Shown: positions 53,860 to 63,011 of the stretch, piece after piece
How positions within the stretch are numbered: the stretch's first letter is position 1
Layout: every line of letters begins with the position of its first letter
Assembly (NCBI RefSeq): GCF_023016265.1
Contig: NZ_CP095412.1
Coordinates: forward strand, 2,542,001-2,606,000
Source of the DNA: Blastococcus sp. PRF04-17
GTDB taxonomy: Bacteria > Actinomycetota > Actinomycetes > Mycobacteriales > Geodermatophilaceae
DNA: 64,000 bases
Direction of reading: 5' to 3'
Made by a program: the position numbers and the translations under genes
Notes under the pieces: model-generated
Database searches by the model: none
Told to the model about the DNA's origin: nothing
The model's input: only the letters and a program-made list of their open reading frames with translations

Positions 53860-56639
53860 CACAGGCGCCGCCACCCGCCGCGACTGTTACCGCGGATGCC
53901 GCCCAGCTGCAGGACCCGCATCTGCAACCGGCCGCCGTGGTGGCCGACGCCCTGAGCGTCGACCCGACGCGAGGACTGGACGAGGGCGAGGTCCTTCGAC
54001 GCCGGGGCATGGTCGGGGAGAACCGCCTGCCGGAGAAGCCGCGACGGCCGGCGTTGCTGCGCTTCCTGGATCAGTTTCGCAGCCTGCTGATCCTCATCCT
54101 GCTCGGCGCGGCGGTCCTTGCCGGTCTGGTCGGCGACCTCAAGGACACGATCGTCATCCTCGTCGTCCTGTTGATCAACGCGACGATCGGCTTCGTCCAG
54201 GAGAACAAGGCCGAGCGCAGTCTGGAGGCACTGCGCGACATGCTGGTGGCCACGGCCCGGGTCCGCCGGGACGGAACACCCCGCATCGTTGAGGCCGCCG
54301 AACTGGTGCCCGGTGATGTCGTCCTGCTCGAGGCCGGCGACCACATTCCGGCCGACGGCCGCTTTCTGGTGGCCGAGTCGGTGGAGGTCGACGAGTCCGC
54401 GCTGACCGGGGAGTCCCAGCCGGTGGCCAAGGACACCACCCCGGTCGGCGCCGCCCCGGGCGAGCAGGTCCCGCTGGCCGACCGGACCGGCATGGGCCAC
54501 ATGAACACCGCACTCACGCGTGGCCGTGCCGAACTTCTGGTGACCGCCACCGGCATGCGGACCGCGGTGGGCGCCATCGCAGAGTTGCTGAGGAGCGGCG
54601 AGGAGCCCAAGAGCCCGCTGCAGGTCCAGCTGGACTCGGTGGGCAAGCGCATCGCCCTCATCGGCGGCATCGCCATCGGCGTCTATGCGACCATCGCCCT
54701 GCTCCGCGGCGAGTCGCTGGGCGAGCTGGCGCTCTCCGCGGTCGCTCTCGCCGTGGCCACGGTGCCCGAGGGGCTGCCCGCCGTCCTGGCACTCACCCTT
54801 GCTCTCGGCGTCGCCCGGATGGCCCGCCGGGGCGCCATTGTCAAGCGGCTGGCCTCGGTGGAGACCCTGGGCTCGGCGACGGTCATCTGCAGCGACAAGA
54901 CCGGCACGCTGACCCTCAACCAGATGACCGCCCGGGCGCTGTCCTTCGCCGGGCGCCGGGTCCGCATCGACGGCGAGGGATACGCCCCCCGGGGAGCCCT
55001 CGTCGATGAGGCGACCGGCCAGCCGGCCGAGGATGTCCACATACTGCTGGCGCCCCTCGTACTCTGCAGCGACGCCACGCTCTCGCCGGGTACCGACCGC
55101 CCAGGCATCGTGGGCGACCCCACCGAGGGAGCGCTGGTCGTCGCAGCGGCGAAGAGCGGCCTCTCGGCCCTCACCCTCCGCGCCGCGCATCCGCGGATCG
55201 CCGAGCTGCCGTTCGACAGCGCCCGCAAGTTCATGGCCACCGTGCACAACGAGGGAGGCCGGGCCCGCGTGTACCTCAAGGGCGCGCCGGACGTGCTGCT
55301 CACCCGCAGCACGACGGTGCTGACCGCCGAAGGGGTGCGCGAGCTCGACGCCGGCGAGCGAGAGCGGCTGGCCGACGACATCTCCGCGCTCGCCTCCCGG
55401 GGCCTGCGAGTCCTTGCCGCCGCAACCACGCTCGTGGACGACCTACCCGCCAGCGGGGACCCGGCGGCTGCCAGTGCGCTCGCAGAACGGCTGACGGGAT
55501 TGACCCTGCTCGGGCTGGTCGGCATCGCCGACCCACCGCGCCCCCAGGTCAAGGACGCCATCGCCCTCGCCTCTCGAGCCGGGGTGTCGGTCAAGATGAT
55601 CACCGGCGACCACCGTGACACCGCCGCCGCGATCGCCCGGGAGCTCGGCATCGGCGGCGCCGTCGTCACCGGCGCCGAGCTGGACCGGATGGCCCCGGAG
55701 GAGTTGTCGAAGCGGGTCGAGGACATCGGCGTCTTCGCCCGCGTCGCCCCCGAACACAAGGTCGCCATCGTCGCCGCCCTCACCGCGCGCGGGCACGTCG
55801 CGGCGATGACCGGCGACGGGGTCAACGACGCGGCGGCGCTGCGCTCGGCCCACATGGGCGTGGCCATGGGCATCACCGGCACGGAGGTGACCAAGGAAGC
55901 CGGGGACATGATCCTCACCGACGACGACTTCACCACCATCGTCGCCTCGGTCCGCGAAGGCCGATCGATCTACGACAACGTGGTCAAGTTCGTGCGCTTC
56001 CAACTGTCGACCAACATCGGCGCCATCCTGTCCTTTCTCGGCGCGACCGTGGCCGGACTGGCGGCACCGCTCACCGCCCTCCAGGTGCTGTGGGTCAACA
56101 TCATCATGGACGGCCCCCCGCCATGGCCCTCGGAGTCGACCCCGCCCGGCCGGGACTGATGGACGAGCCACCACGCAGATCCACCGAGCGGATCCTCAAC
56201 CGGACCCGACTAGTGCGCATGTTCCGGGCGGCGCGGTCATGGCGACCGGCACCCTATCGGTGCTCGCCCTGGCCGACGGCGCCTTCGGTGCGGCGGTGGC
56301 CGCCACGATGGCGTTCACCACCTTCGTGCTGTTCCAGTTCTTCAACGCGCTCAACGCGCGAGCCGAGCGCGAGACGGTCTTCACCCGGCACCTGTTCACC
56401 AACCGCTGGCTGTGGACGTCCTTCGGCGTGGTGGTCGTCCTTCAGGTCCTCGTGGTCCACGTACCGGTGCTGCAACGCCTGTTCGACACCACGGCGCTGA
56501 CGGCGACCCAGTGGCTGATCTGCGCAGCCGTGGCCTCCTCCGTTCTCGTACTGGAGGAGCTGATCAAGGCCGCGGGGCCGGGGGCCAGGACGCGCCGGCG
56601 CGACGGGCTGGCGCCGCCCCCGCGACGCGGCCCAGTTGA
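53856..56639 (+). CDS. P2A-type (Ca2+-ATPase-like) cation pump, frameshifted near the 3' end
   Basis: The first 767 residues are in frame: TGES (~183), PEGLPAVLALTLALGVARMA, DKTGTLT (~346), KMITGDHRDTAAAIARELG and MTGDGVNDAAAL (~650). Segment 6 reads LWVNIIMDGPPAMALGVDPA, with the Asn and Asp that bind Ca2+ in SERCA-like pumps, after repairing one missing G near 56120. A second break near 56230 leads to ATGTLSVLALADGAFG and the last helices (TATQWLICAAVASSVLVLEE). A third break before the stop is likely; the end given is approximate, and it converges on the minus-strand regulator. The breaks lie in C/G runs. Confidence 0.85.
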
Positions 56640-56913
56640 CGAGCGCCAGGAAGTCACCCACCCGAACGTGCTCCTCCAGCGGGTGGCGAAAGCGGCTCTG
56701 GCCCACCACGGTGTAGCGATTGCGCCGCCCCACCCGCTCGCGGATGACGTAGCCACCCTCCTCCAGGTCCTTGACGATCATCTGCACCGCTCGCTCGGTG
56801 ATACCGACGTGTTCAGCGATGTCGCGCATCCGCGCGTCCGGATCGATGGCCAGAGCGACCAGGACATGCCCGTGATTGGACAGGAAAGTCCATCCCGTTG
56901 GAGACGACGTCAT
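56564..56913 (-). CDS. Small winged-helix DNA-binding regulator (paralogue 2), likely leaderless
   Basis: A protein of about 115 residues: SPTGWTFLSNHGHVLVALAI, the helix-turn-helix MRDIAEHVGITERAVQMIVK, and the wing VIRERVGRRNRYTVVGQSRF, followed by EEHVRVGDFLALVNWAASRG. It resembles MarR-like single-domain regulators and shares RVGRRNRYT with the protein at 8034. ATG 56913 lies only 7 nt after the TAGTGT -10 of promoter copy J, so transcription should start at or beside the ATG. As given the frame stays open to 56254 through a Pro/Arg-rich stretch; an indel near 56600 is assumed, so the end is approximate. Confidence 0.75.
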
Positions 56914-56927
56914 GCGAAGCACACTAC

Positions 56928-56943
56928 CCGAATGGACAATCTA
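56928..56943 (-). promoter_or_regulatory. Shared palindromic promoter element, copy J (autoregulatory position)
   Basis: On the minus strand: TAGAT-TGTCCA-TTCGG, then G and TAGTGT (56926-56921) as -10, 7 nt before the regulator ATG. The left arm is degenerate. A further CTTCGC follows the -10, as in copy F. Confidence 0.5.
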
Positions 56944-57178
56944 GTCACCGTAAGCATCCCTCTACCGAGGGGCAACGGAACGCCGGTGACGATGGCCGCG
57001 CGACCGACGGTAGACGCACCCAGGCGGCCGGCGACAGCGACGGCGATGCGGGCCAGGGTGGGCGGCCGCAAATCCGAGGGCGGTAGCACCTCACCGCACA
57101 TGCCTCCGCGCCTCCAGCACTCCCCGCGCCGCGCGCGGGAAGTTGCGCCTTCTCCTCACACAGGAACTCGCCTTGTGA

Positions 57179-57194
57179 GCGAAGAATTTTTCGG
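57179..57194 (+). promoter_or_regulatory. Shared palindromic promoter element, copy I
   Basis: GCGAA-GAATTT-TTCGG, then G and TAACGT (57196-57201) as -10; TTGTGA (57173-57178) lies in the -35 position. About 135 nt before the Usp-like gene that opens the baeRF3 pair. Confidence 0.65.
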
Positions 57195-57330
57195 GTAACG
57201 TCATTCGTACGAGGGGAGTACCCGCCGCATCCGCGGTGCCGCTGCCCGACAGTCCCGGCCGCCAGGCCCGGGCCGCGGCCGGTTCCTTCGAACCGGGAAA
57301 GACCTCGCCGACACGCTCCTGGAGCTCCCC

Positions 57331-57756
57331 GTGCCCCTCCACCTCATCCCGCGCACCCTCCTTGGACCAGCCACCGCAACATCCCCCGCCGAGCGGGCGC
57401 CGCGCGTCCTGGCCGTCATCCTCGATCGGGACGACGTCCACATCACGCTTCCGGCCGCGATCGCACTGGCGACGAAGGAGAGCCGTCAGCTGTGCGTCGC
57501 CGTCTTACGCCCACGCCCGCCCTGGATCATGAACGCCCGCCTCATCGCGCTGCTGGGCGCGGAGTCCGACCGGCAGATCACGGATCTCCTCCAACTCATT
57601 CTGGCGAAGACCGCCAAGATGAGTGGCAAGCCGGTAATCAGCGTCCACCTCCTGGCCGGGCTCCGCGGCCGACGCCGCGAGCAGGTCCTCGAACGCGCAG
57701 TCAAGCGCCTGGCTCGTCGATACAACGCACAGCCGCTGGGGACGTGGGCGGCATGA
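57331..57756 (+). CDS. Usp-like protein of unknown function
   Basis: A 141-residue protein with alternating strands and helices: RVLAVILDRDDVHITLPAAI and KESRQLCVAVLRPRPPW resemble the start of a Usp/Rossmann fold, but no ATP-binding loop is visible. GTG 57331 follows GGAG at acceptable spacing. Its stop overlaps the ATG of the baeRF3 gene, so the two are co-translated. Confidence 0.55.
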   Translation: MPLHLIPRTLLGPATATSPAERAPRVLAVILDRDDVHITLPAAIALATKESRQLCVAVLRPRPPWIMNARLIALLGAESDRQITDLLQLILAKTAKMSGKPVISVHLLAGLRGRRREQVLERAVKRLARRYNAQPLGTWAA

Positions 57757-58841
57757 CGATCGTCTCGCGTCCGTCCCGCCCGGCGCAGGGACCCGCCGGC
57801 CCCTCCCCCGACGCCGTGGTGATGCTCCAGTCGGTCCGCAGCTATCCCTCAGTGTCGCTGCTGGCGTCCACGACACCGGCCCGGCGCATGTCGGGGACCG
57901 ACGCGCGCACCGTCTCCGGGCTGGCTGCCGAAGCCACGGAACGGTTGAGAGCCGAGTCCTCCGAACACTGCGACGGGGTGCTACGCGCGCTCGACTCCAC
58001 GGTGTCCCGAGCCCTGGCCGGACCTACCGGGCGGGCGATCGGCATCTTCGTCAACGCCCACATGCAAGAGATCGTGCGGCTCCCCGTCCCGGTGACAGAC
58101 CGGGTCGTGATCGACCCGACCTTCGCCACCCGGGACCTCGTCCGCGGACTGCACCGCACCCCCCGCCACGTCATCCTGCTACTGACCGAGCGCGAGGCTC
58201 GACTGCTCGACGGCTCTGGTGACCGACTCTCCGCACCGCCGCGATCCGGCTTCCCCATCCTCGCGCTGCCAACCCCCGCGCGACGCAGCGCACCAGGGAT
58301 CGAGGTCTTCCTGCGACAGGTGGACCGGGCGCTGGCCACCTACCTGCGACTGCACCCGGCTCCCCTGGTCCTGGTCGGCACCGAACGCACGCTGGCCGAG
58401 TTCGAGCGCATCTCCCGCAACACCGCCCGGCTGGCCGGCACGGTCACCGGCAGCCTCACCCAGGCCCCGCTGACCGACCTCGTACCCCGCATCCGGCTGG
58501 TACTCGAGCGCTACCTGCTGTCGCGGCAAGACGAGGCAATGCAGCTCATCGACCAACGCCGGTCCCGCAACAAGGTCGTCGACGGCATCCCATCAGCCTG
58601 GCTGGCCGCACGCGCCGAACGGCCCGAAATGCTCGCCGTCGAGGAAAGCCTCGTCTACCCCGCCCGCATCAGCGACGACGGCGACTTTCTCTTCCCCGCC
58701 GGCGACGTCGATCACCCCGAGGTCATCGATGACGCCGTCGACGAGCTCATCGAACTCGTCATCCAGCGCGGCGGGTGGGTCGCCTTCGTCGCCGACGGCC
58801 GCCTCAGCGAACACGAGCGAGTCGTGCTGACCCTCCGCTGA
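57753..58841 (+). CDS. baeRF3-family protein (bacterial eRF1-like release-factor relative)
   Basis: A 362-residue protein of the bacterial archaeo-eukaryotic release factor family 3. Recognisable segments are GRAIGIFVNAHMQEIVRLPV, RVVIDPTFATRDLVRGLHRT, HVILLLTEREARLLDG and PLVLVGTERTLAEFERISRN, then a C-terminal segment IDDAVDELIELVIQRGGWVAFV. Family members resemble eRF1 domains and are proposed to act on stalled or hibernating ribosomes; the function is not established. ATG 57753 overlaps the preceding stop. Confidence 0.8.
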   Translation: MTIVSRPSRPAQGPAGPSPDAVVMLQSVRSYPSVSLLASTTPARRMSGTDARTVSGLAAEATERLRAESSEHCDGVLRALDSTVSRALAGPTGRAIGIFVNAHMQEIVRLPVPVTDRVVIDPTFATRDLVRGLHRTPRHVILLLTEREARLLDGSGDRLSAPPRSGFPILALPTPARRSAPGIEVFLRQVDRALATYLRLHPAPLVLVGTERTLAEFERISRNTARLAGTVTGSLTQAPLTDLVPRIRLVLERYLLSRQDEAMQLIDQRRSRNKVVDGIPSAWLAARAERPEMLAVEESLVYPARISDDGDFLFPAGDVDHPEVIDDAVDELIELVIQRGGWVAFVADGRLSEHERVVLTLR

Positions 58842-58897
58842 GAAGGGCCGGCCCGCGCGCTGGGCGTCGTGCTCGGAGACCGAAGCGCGCCGCGGGC

Positions 58898-58914
58898 GTC
58901 CGGTCCGACCGGAC
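58898..58914. repeat. Perfect 8-1-8 inverted repeat
   Basis: GTCCGGTC-C-GACCGGAC lies 56 bp after the baeRF3 stop and 50 bp before the UPF0182 start. It could be a terminator stem (no U-tract) or an operator. It does not match the shared palindromic element. Confidence 0.5.
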
Positions 58915-58963
58915 TTGGCCACGGCTCTTGTCGTGACCTCGGTGCAACAGAAGGAGAGCGCTC

Positions 58964-61900
58964 GTGGCCATGCGGACCCCCGTCTCGGTACCGACCCTGT
59001 CGCGGCGGGCGAAGCTGATCCTCGGCGCCGTCGGCGTCCTGCTCGTCCTCTTCACTGCCATCGGCACGCTGACCAACGTCTACGTGGACTACCTGTGGTT
59101 CGAGGAGACCGGCTTCACCGACGTGTTCTGGACCGAGCTGCAGACCCGGGTGCTGCTGTTCGCCGTGGCCGGCGTCGCGATGGGCGGCGTGGTCGCGGCG
59201 TCGATCTGGCTGGCCTACCGGTTCCGGCCGATGTTCCGGCCCATGTCGCTGGAGCAGCAGAACCTCGAGCGCTACCGCCAGTCACTCGAGCCCCGCCGCG
59301 GGCTGGTGCTCACCGCCGTCGCCGTCGTCCTCGGCCTGTTCGCCGGCTTCACCGCACAGGGCAGCTGGCAGACCTGGCTGACCTACCGCAACAGCACCGA
59401 CTTCGGGCGGACCGACGCCGAGTTCGGCATCGACATCTCGTTCTTCGTCTTCGACTACCCCTTCTACCGGCTGGTCCTGGGCTTCGGCTTCGCGATCCTG
59501 CTGCTGGCGTTGGTCGGCTCGTTGCTCACCCACTACGTCTTCGGCGGCCTGCGCCTGCTGACCCCGGGGCAGAAACTGACATCGGCGGCGGGCGTGCAGC
59601 TGTCAGTGCTGCTCGGACTGTTCGTGGCGCTGAAAGCGGTCGCCTACTGGCTGGACCGCTACGGGCTGGTCTTCTCCGACCGCGGCGAGGTCTTCACCGG
59701 CGCGAGCTACACCGACGTCAACGCGTTGCTGGTGCCCAAGACGATCCTGGTGTTCGTCGCCGCGGTCTGCGCGCTGGCCTTCTTCGCCAACCTCTTCTTC
59801 CGCAACTTCCTGCTGCCGGCCGCGGCGCTGGTGCTCCTGCTCATCTCCAGCCTCATCATCGGCGTGGCCTACCCGGCGATCGTGCAGCAGTTCGTCGTCC
59901 GGCCCAGCGCCGACCAGCGGGAGGCCCCCTTCATCGAGCGGGCGATCGCCGCGACCCGGGACGCCTACGGCCTCGACGACATCGCCTACGTGAACTACGC
60001 CCAGCAGGCCACCGGCGAGGAGGTCGACACCCGGGCAGCGCTCGCCGAGTTGCGCGACGACACCGAGACGATCCCCAACGCCCGGCTGCTCGACCCCAAC
60101 GTCCTGACCGACACCTTCACCGCGCGCCAGCAGATCCGCAACGTCTACGGCTTCCCCGAGAAGCTCGACATCGACCGCTACACGATCGACGGGCAGACCC
60201 GCGACTACGTCGTCGCCGTCCGCGAGCTCGACAGCGCGGGCCTGTCGGAGAGCCAGGGCACGTGGATCAACCGGCACACCGTCTACACCCACGGCAACGG
60301 CTTCGTCGCCGCGCCGGCCAACCAGGTCGTCGCCGGCACGGAGGGCGGGGAGCCGAACTTCACCACGGGAGACCTGCCCGTCCGCGGTGTCATCGAGGTC
60401 GAACAGTCGCGCATCTACTACGGCGAGCTGATCCAGGACTACTCCGTCGTCGGGGCCCCCGAAGGCGCCGAGCCGCGCGAGTTCGACCTGCCCGAAGGCG
60501 CCAGCGCAGAAGGCGGCCAGATCAACAACACCTACGACGGCGAGGGCGGCGTCGAGATCGGCAGCCTCTTCCGGCAGCTGACCTTCGCCATCCACTACCA
60601 GGAGCACAACTTCCTGCTCTCAGACGCCGTCAACGAGGAGTCGAAGGTCCTCTACGTGCGTGACCCTCGCGAGCGGGTGGAGAAGGCCGCGCCGTTCCTC
60701 GAGGTAGACGGCGACCCGTACCCGGCGGTGATCGACGGTCGCATCATCTGGATGCTCGACGGTTACACCACGTCGGACTCGTTCCCGTACTCCGAACAGA
60801 TGCAGCTCGGCCTGGCGGCGGCCGACGCGCTGACCGGCACCGGAACGACAGCACTGCCGAACGAGACGGTGAACTACATCCGCAACTCGGTGAAGGCCAC
60901 CGTCGACGCCTACGACGGCACCGTGACCCTCTATCAGTGGGACACCGAGGACCCGGTCCTGCAGACCTACATGAAGGCCTTCCCGGGCGTCATCGAGCCG
61001 AGAAGCGCGATCGACGACGAACTGCAGAACCACTTCCGGTACCCGCAGGACCTGTTCAAGGTGCAACGGGAGATCCTCACCCGGTACCACGTCGACGACC
61101 CGGTCGACTTCTACAACGCCAACAACCGCTGGCAGATCCCCGACGACCCGACCCAGGACACCGACCAGGACCAGCCGCCGTATTACATCCTGGCCCAGCG
61201 GCCGGGGGACGACGAGGCGACGTTCCAGCTGACCAGCGCGCTGAACGCCTTCCAGCGGGAGAACCTGTCAGCGTTCATCTCAGCTTCGAGCGATCCCGAT
61301 ACGTACGGCGAAATCCAGGTGCTCCGCCTGCCCGGAAACACGCCGTTCCGAGGGCCGGGGCAGGTGCAGAACGCCTTCGAGGCCAACAACCAGGTCAGAC
61401 CCGACCTGACGCTGTTCCGCAGCGAGGACTCCGAACCAGTGTTCGGCAACCTACTGACCCTGCCGATCGGCGACGCCGGACTGCTCTACGTCACCCCGCT
61501 CTACGTGCGGGGTACCGGCGAGGGCGGTTTCCCGCTGCTGCAGAAGGTGCTGGTCAACTTCGGCGACCGGATCGGCTACGCCGACACCTTGGAGGAGGCG
61601 CTGGACCAGGTGTTCGGCGCGGGAGCGGGTGTGCCGGCGGCGGGCACCGACGTACGGCCGCCTGATGGCAGCCCGGCGCCTACACAGCCGACAGAGCCAA
61701 CCCCCGAGCCGGCGCACGGCGGCGGGGCGCCGGGCGATCCGCCCCTGGCCCAAGCGATGACCGACATCGACACCGCCCTGGATCGGGTGGCCGAGGCCCA
61801 GCGGTCAGGCGACCTCGGGGCGTTGGGGCAGGCGCTCGAAGACCTGGGAGCTGCCGTCGACGCGTACCGTGCGGCGGCCGGTGCACCCCCCGCCCCATGA
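58964..61900 (+). CDS. UPF0182 (COG1615) family large membrane protein
   Basis: A 978-residue protein. Seven or so transmembrane helices occupy residues 1-320 (LILGAVGVLLVLFTAIGTLT first), with the family marks LWFEETGFTDVFWTELQTR and GIDISFFVFDYPFYRL. A large extracytoplasmic domain follows (DGQTRDYVVAVREL, YFPE-like and NDDPVDFYN-type segments, IYYGELIQDY) and ends in a Pro-rich linker and a helical tail (DIDTALDRVAEAQRSGDLG). Function unknown; common in actinobacteria and cyanobacteria. The GTG follows AAGGAG. A decayed copy of its 3' end lies at 27191. Confidence 0.9.
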   Translation: MAMRTPVSVPTLSRRAKLILGAVGVLLVLFTAIGTLTNVYVDYLWFEETGFTDVFWTELQTRVLLFAVAGVAMGGVVAASIWLAYRFRPMFRPMSLEQQNLERYRQSLEPRRGLVLTAVAVVLGLFAGFTAQGSWQTWLTYRNSTDFGRTDAEFGIDISFFVFDYPFYRLVLGFGFAILLLALVGSLLTHYVFGGLRLLTPGQKLTSAAGVQLSVLLGLFVALKAVAYWLDRYGLVFSDRGEVFTGASYTDVNALLVPKTILVFVAAVCALAFFANLFFRNFLLPAAALVLLLISSLIIGVAYPAIVQQFVVRPSADQREAPFIERAIAATRDAYGLDDIAYVNYAQQATGEEVDTRAALAELRDDTETIPNARLLDPNVLTDTFTARQQIRNVYGFPEKLDIDRYTIDGQTRDYVVAVRELDSAGLSESQGTWINRHTVYTHGNGFVAAPANQVVAGTEGGEPNFTTGDLPVRGVIEVEQSRIYYGELIQDYSVVGAPEGAEPREFDLPEGASAEGGQINNTYDGEGGVEIGSLFRQLTFAIHYQEHNFLLSDAVNEESKVLYVRDPRERVEKAAPFLEVDGDPYPAVIDGRIIWMLDGYTTSDSFPYSEQMQLGLAAADALTGTGTTALPNETVNYIRNSVKATVDAYDGTVTLYQWDTEDPVLQTYMKAFPGVIEPRSAIDDELQNHFRYPQDLFKVQREILTRYHVDDPVDFYNANNRWQIPDDPTQDTDQDQPPYYILAQRPGDDEATFQLTSALNAFQRENLSAFISASSDPDTYGEIQVLRLPGNTPFRGPGQVQNAFEANNQVRPDLTLFRSEDSEPVFGNLLTLPIGDAGLLYVTPLYVRGTGEGGFPLLQKVLVNFGDRIGYADTLEEALDQVFGAGAGVPAAGTDVRPPDGSPAPTQPTEPTPEPAHGGGAPGDPPLAQAMTDIDTALDRVAEAQRSGDLGALGQALEDLGAAVDAYRAAAGAPPAP

Positions 61901-62119
61901 CCGCGGGGGTGGGCGACCGGCGTCACGGCGATCGACCGCCCCCTCTCCGGTGATCCCGCCACAGACCTGCAGCGGCTCACCGACGTGGACAAGACACAGC
62001 TGAGCGAGCGCTGATGCTGCCCAGGTGCTCGCCGGATACGAGCAGTTCACCGTCTCAACGACGGCCCAAAGTTGATCCCGTGGCGTGGAACCCGCCCGTC
62101 GCGAGGGGGTCAGTTTTTA
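61901..62119. other. Region without a recognisable intact gene
   Basis: About 220 bp after UPF0182. Short frames such as LQRLTDVDKTQLSER suggest a gene fragment but nothing is identifiable. Confidence 0.35.
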
Positions 62120-62319
62120 GGCGTCGTCGACACACCGACCGACTCGGACTGGCGCAGCCCACGGGCCCATACCGCACGCTATATGCGGTTCCTCCAGGCC
62201 TGCGGCTACACCCTGGCTCCGGTCGAGCTACGTGCCTGCGGTCAGACCCAATCCCGACGCGCCGGCCGGGCGAGGAGGAGACCGAGGCGCTGGACGAACC
62301 TGTCACGACTGATATGTGA
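62120..62319 (+). pseudogene. C-terminal gene fragment, possibly ParB-like
   Basis: One frame gives DWRSPRAHTARYMRFLQACG and YTLAPVE, then shifts into an acidic end GEEETEALDEPVTTDM with a stop at 62319. A short helical segment with an acidic tail recalls the C-terminus of plasmid or chromosomal ParB-like proteins, but this is a guess. A strong terminator follows, supporting that a real gene once ended here. Confidence 0.35.
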
Positions 62320-62344
62320 AGTCGGTGTGTCAAGGGGCAGGGTC

Positions 62345-62382
62345 AGGCGCCGCCAGGGCTGGGTGCTCTGGCGGCGCCTTTC
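62345..62382 (+). terminator. Strong rho-independent terminator
   Basis: A perfect 12-bp stem AGGCGCCGCCAG / CTGGCGGCGCCT with an 11-nt loop, followed by TTTCCTT. The most canonical terminator in the window. Confidence 0.85.
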
Positions 62383-62386
62383 CTTG

Positions 62387-62760
62387 TGCTGGCTCGGGGT
62401 CGGCGGCCGTCGGGTGAGCGTGTCGGTGCGACGCGCGGTCGAGACTGATATGCGCGGGTTGGTTACCGCAGTACGGCGTTCGGCGGGGGCGCTTCGGCGT
62501 GTCTGAGGTCGAGCGTCACAACGGTCTGCGGGGATCGTCGTGGCTCACAGTCGTATCGCCGGTCGGGCCCCTCGCGCTGCTGCCCGAAGGTGCTGTGCTC
62601 GAGCCAGGTCTGTGATCTTGCCGAGTGCCCCCGCGTCGCTGCCCTGTGGCGTCGCCCGCAGCCGGGGTCAAGGCTGGCCGGAGGCCACCCGAAGGGCCTC
62701 GGCCTTGACCCTGGCGAGGACGGTGCCACCGGTGGGCGGGGCGGGAGCACGTGATCGCCG
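62387..62760. other. Mobile-element debris without an intact gene
   Basis: About 370 bp between the terminator and the transposase remnant. The minus strand has a possible continuation of the remnant's frame (VLARVKAEALRVASGQP), but no complete gene is visible. Confidence 0.35.
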
Positions 62761-62761
62761 G

Positions 62762-62986
62762 TCAGCCCTCGGGCAGGGTGGCCAGCGACCAGCACCACCC
62801 GGCCAGTTCGCGGGCGATGGCCACGCAGGCCACGGTGTGCTTCTTCTTCCGGGAGGCCAGCTGGGTCCAGCGGGCGTGCAGGCGCTGGTTGCCGGCATGC
62901 CCGCGGGCCTGGGCGGCCGCGGGGGCCTGCGCCCAGCGGGCGCGCAGTGTTGATGGCGCTCGCCGGATCTCCCCAGGTCTGCTCAT
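62762..62986 (-). pseudogene. IS110-family transposase, C-terminal remnant
   Basis: A ~65-residue C-terminal piece with ARGHAGNQRLHARWTQLASR and VACVAIARELAGWCWSLA, typical of the end of IS110/IS116-type transposases. The upstream part is missing because an IS21-type end begins at about 62980, so the IS110 gene was probably cut by that insertion. Confidence 0.65.
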
Positions 62987-63011
62987 CGAAAGTCCCCACC
63001 CGGGAGCGGGG

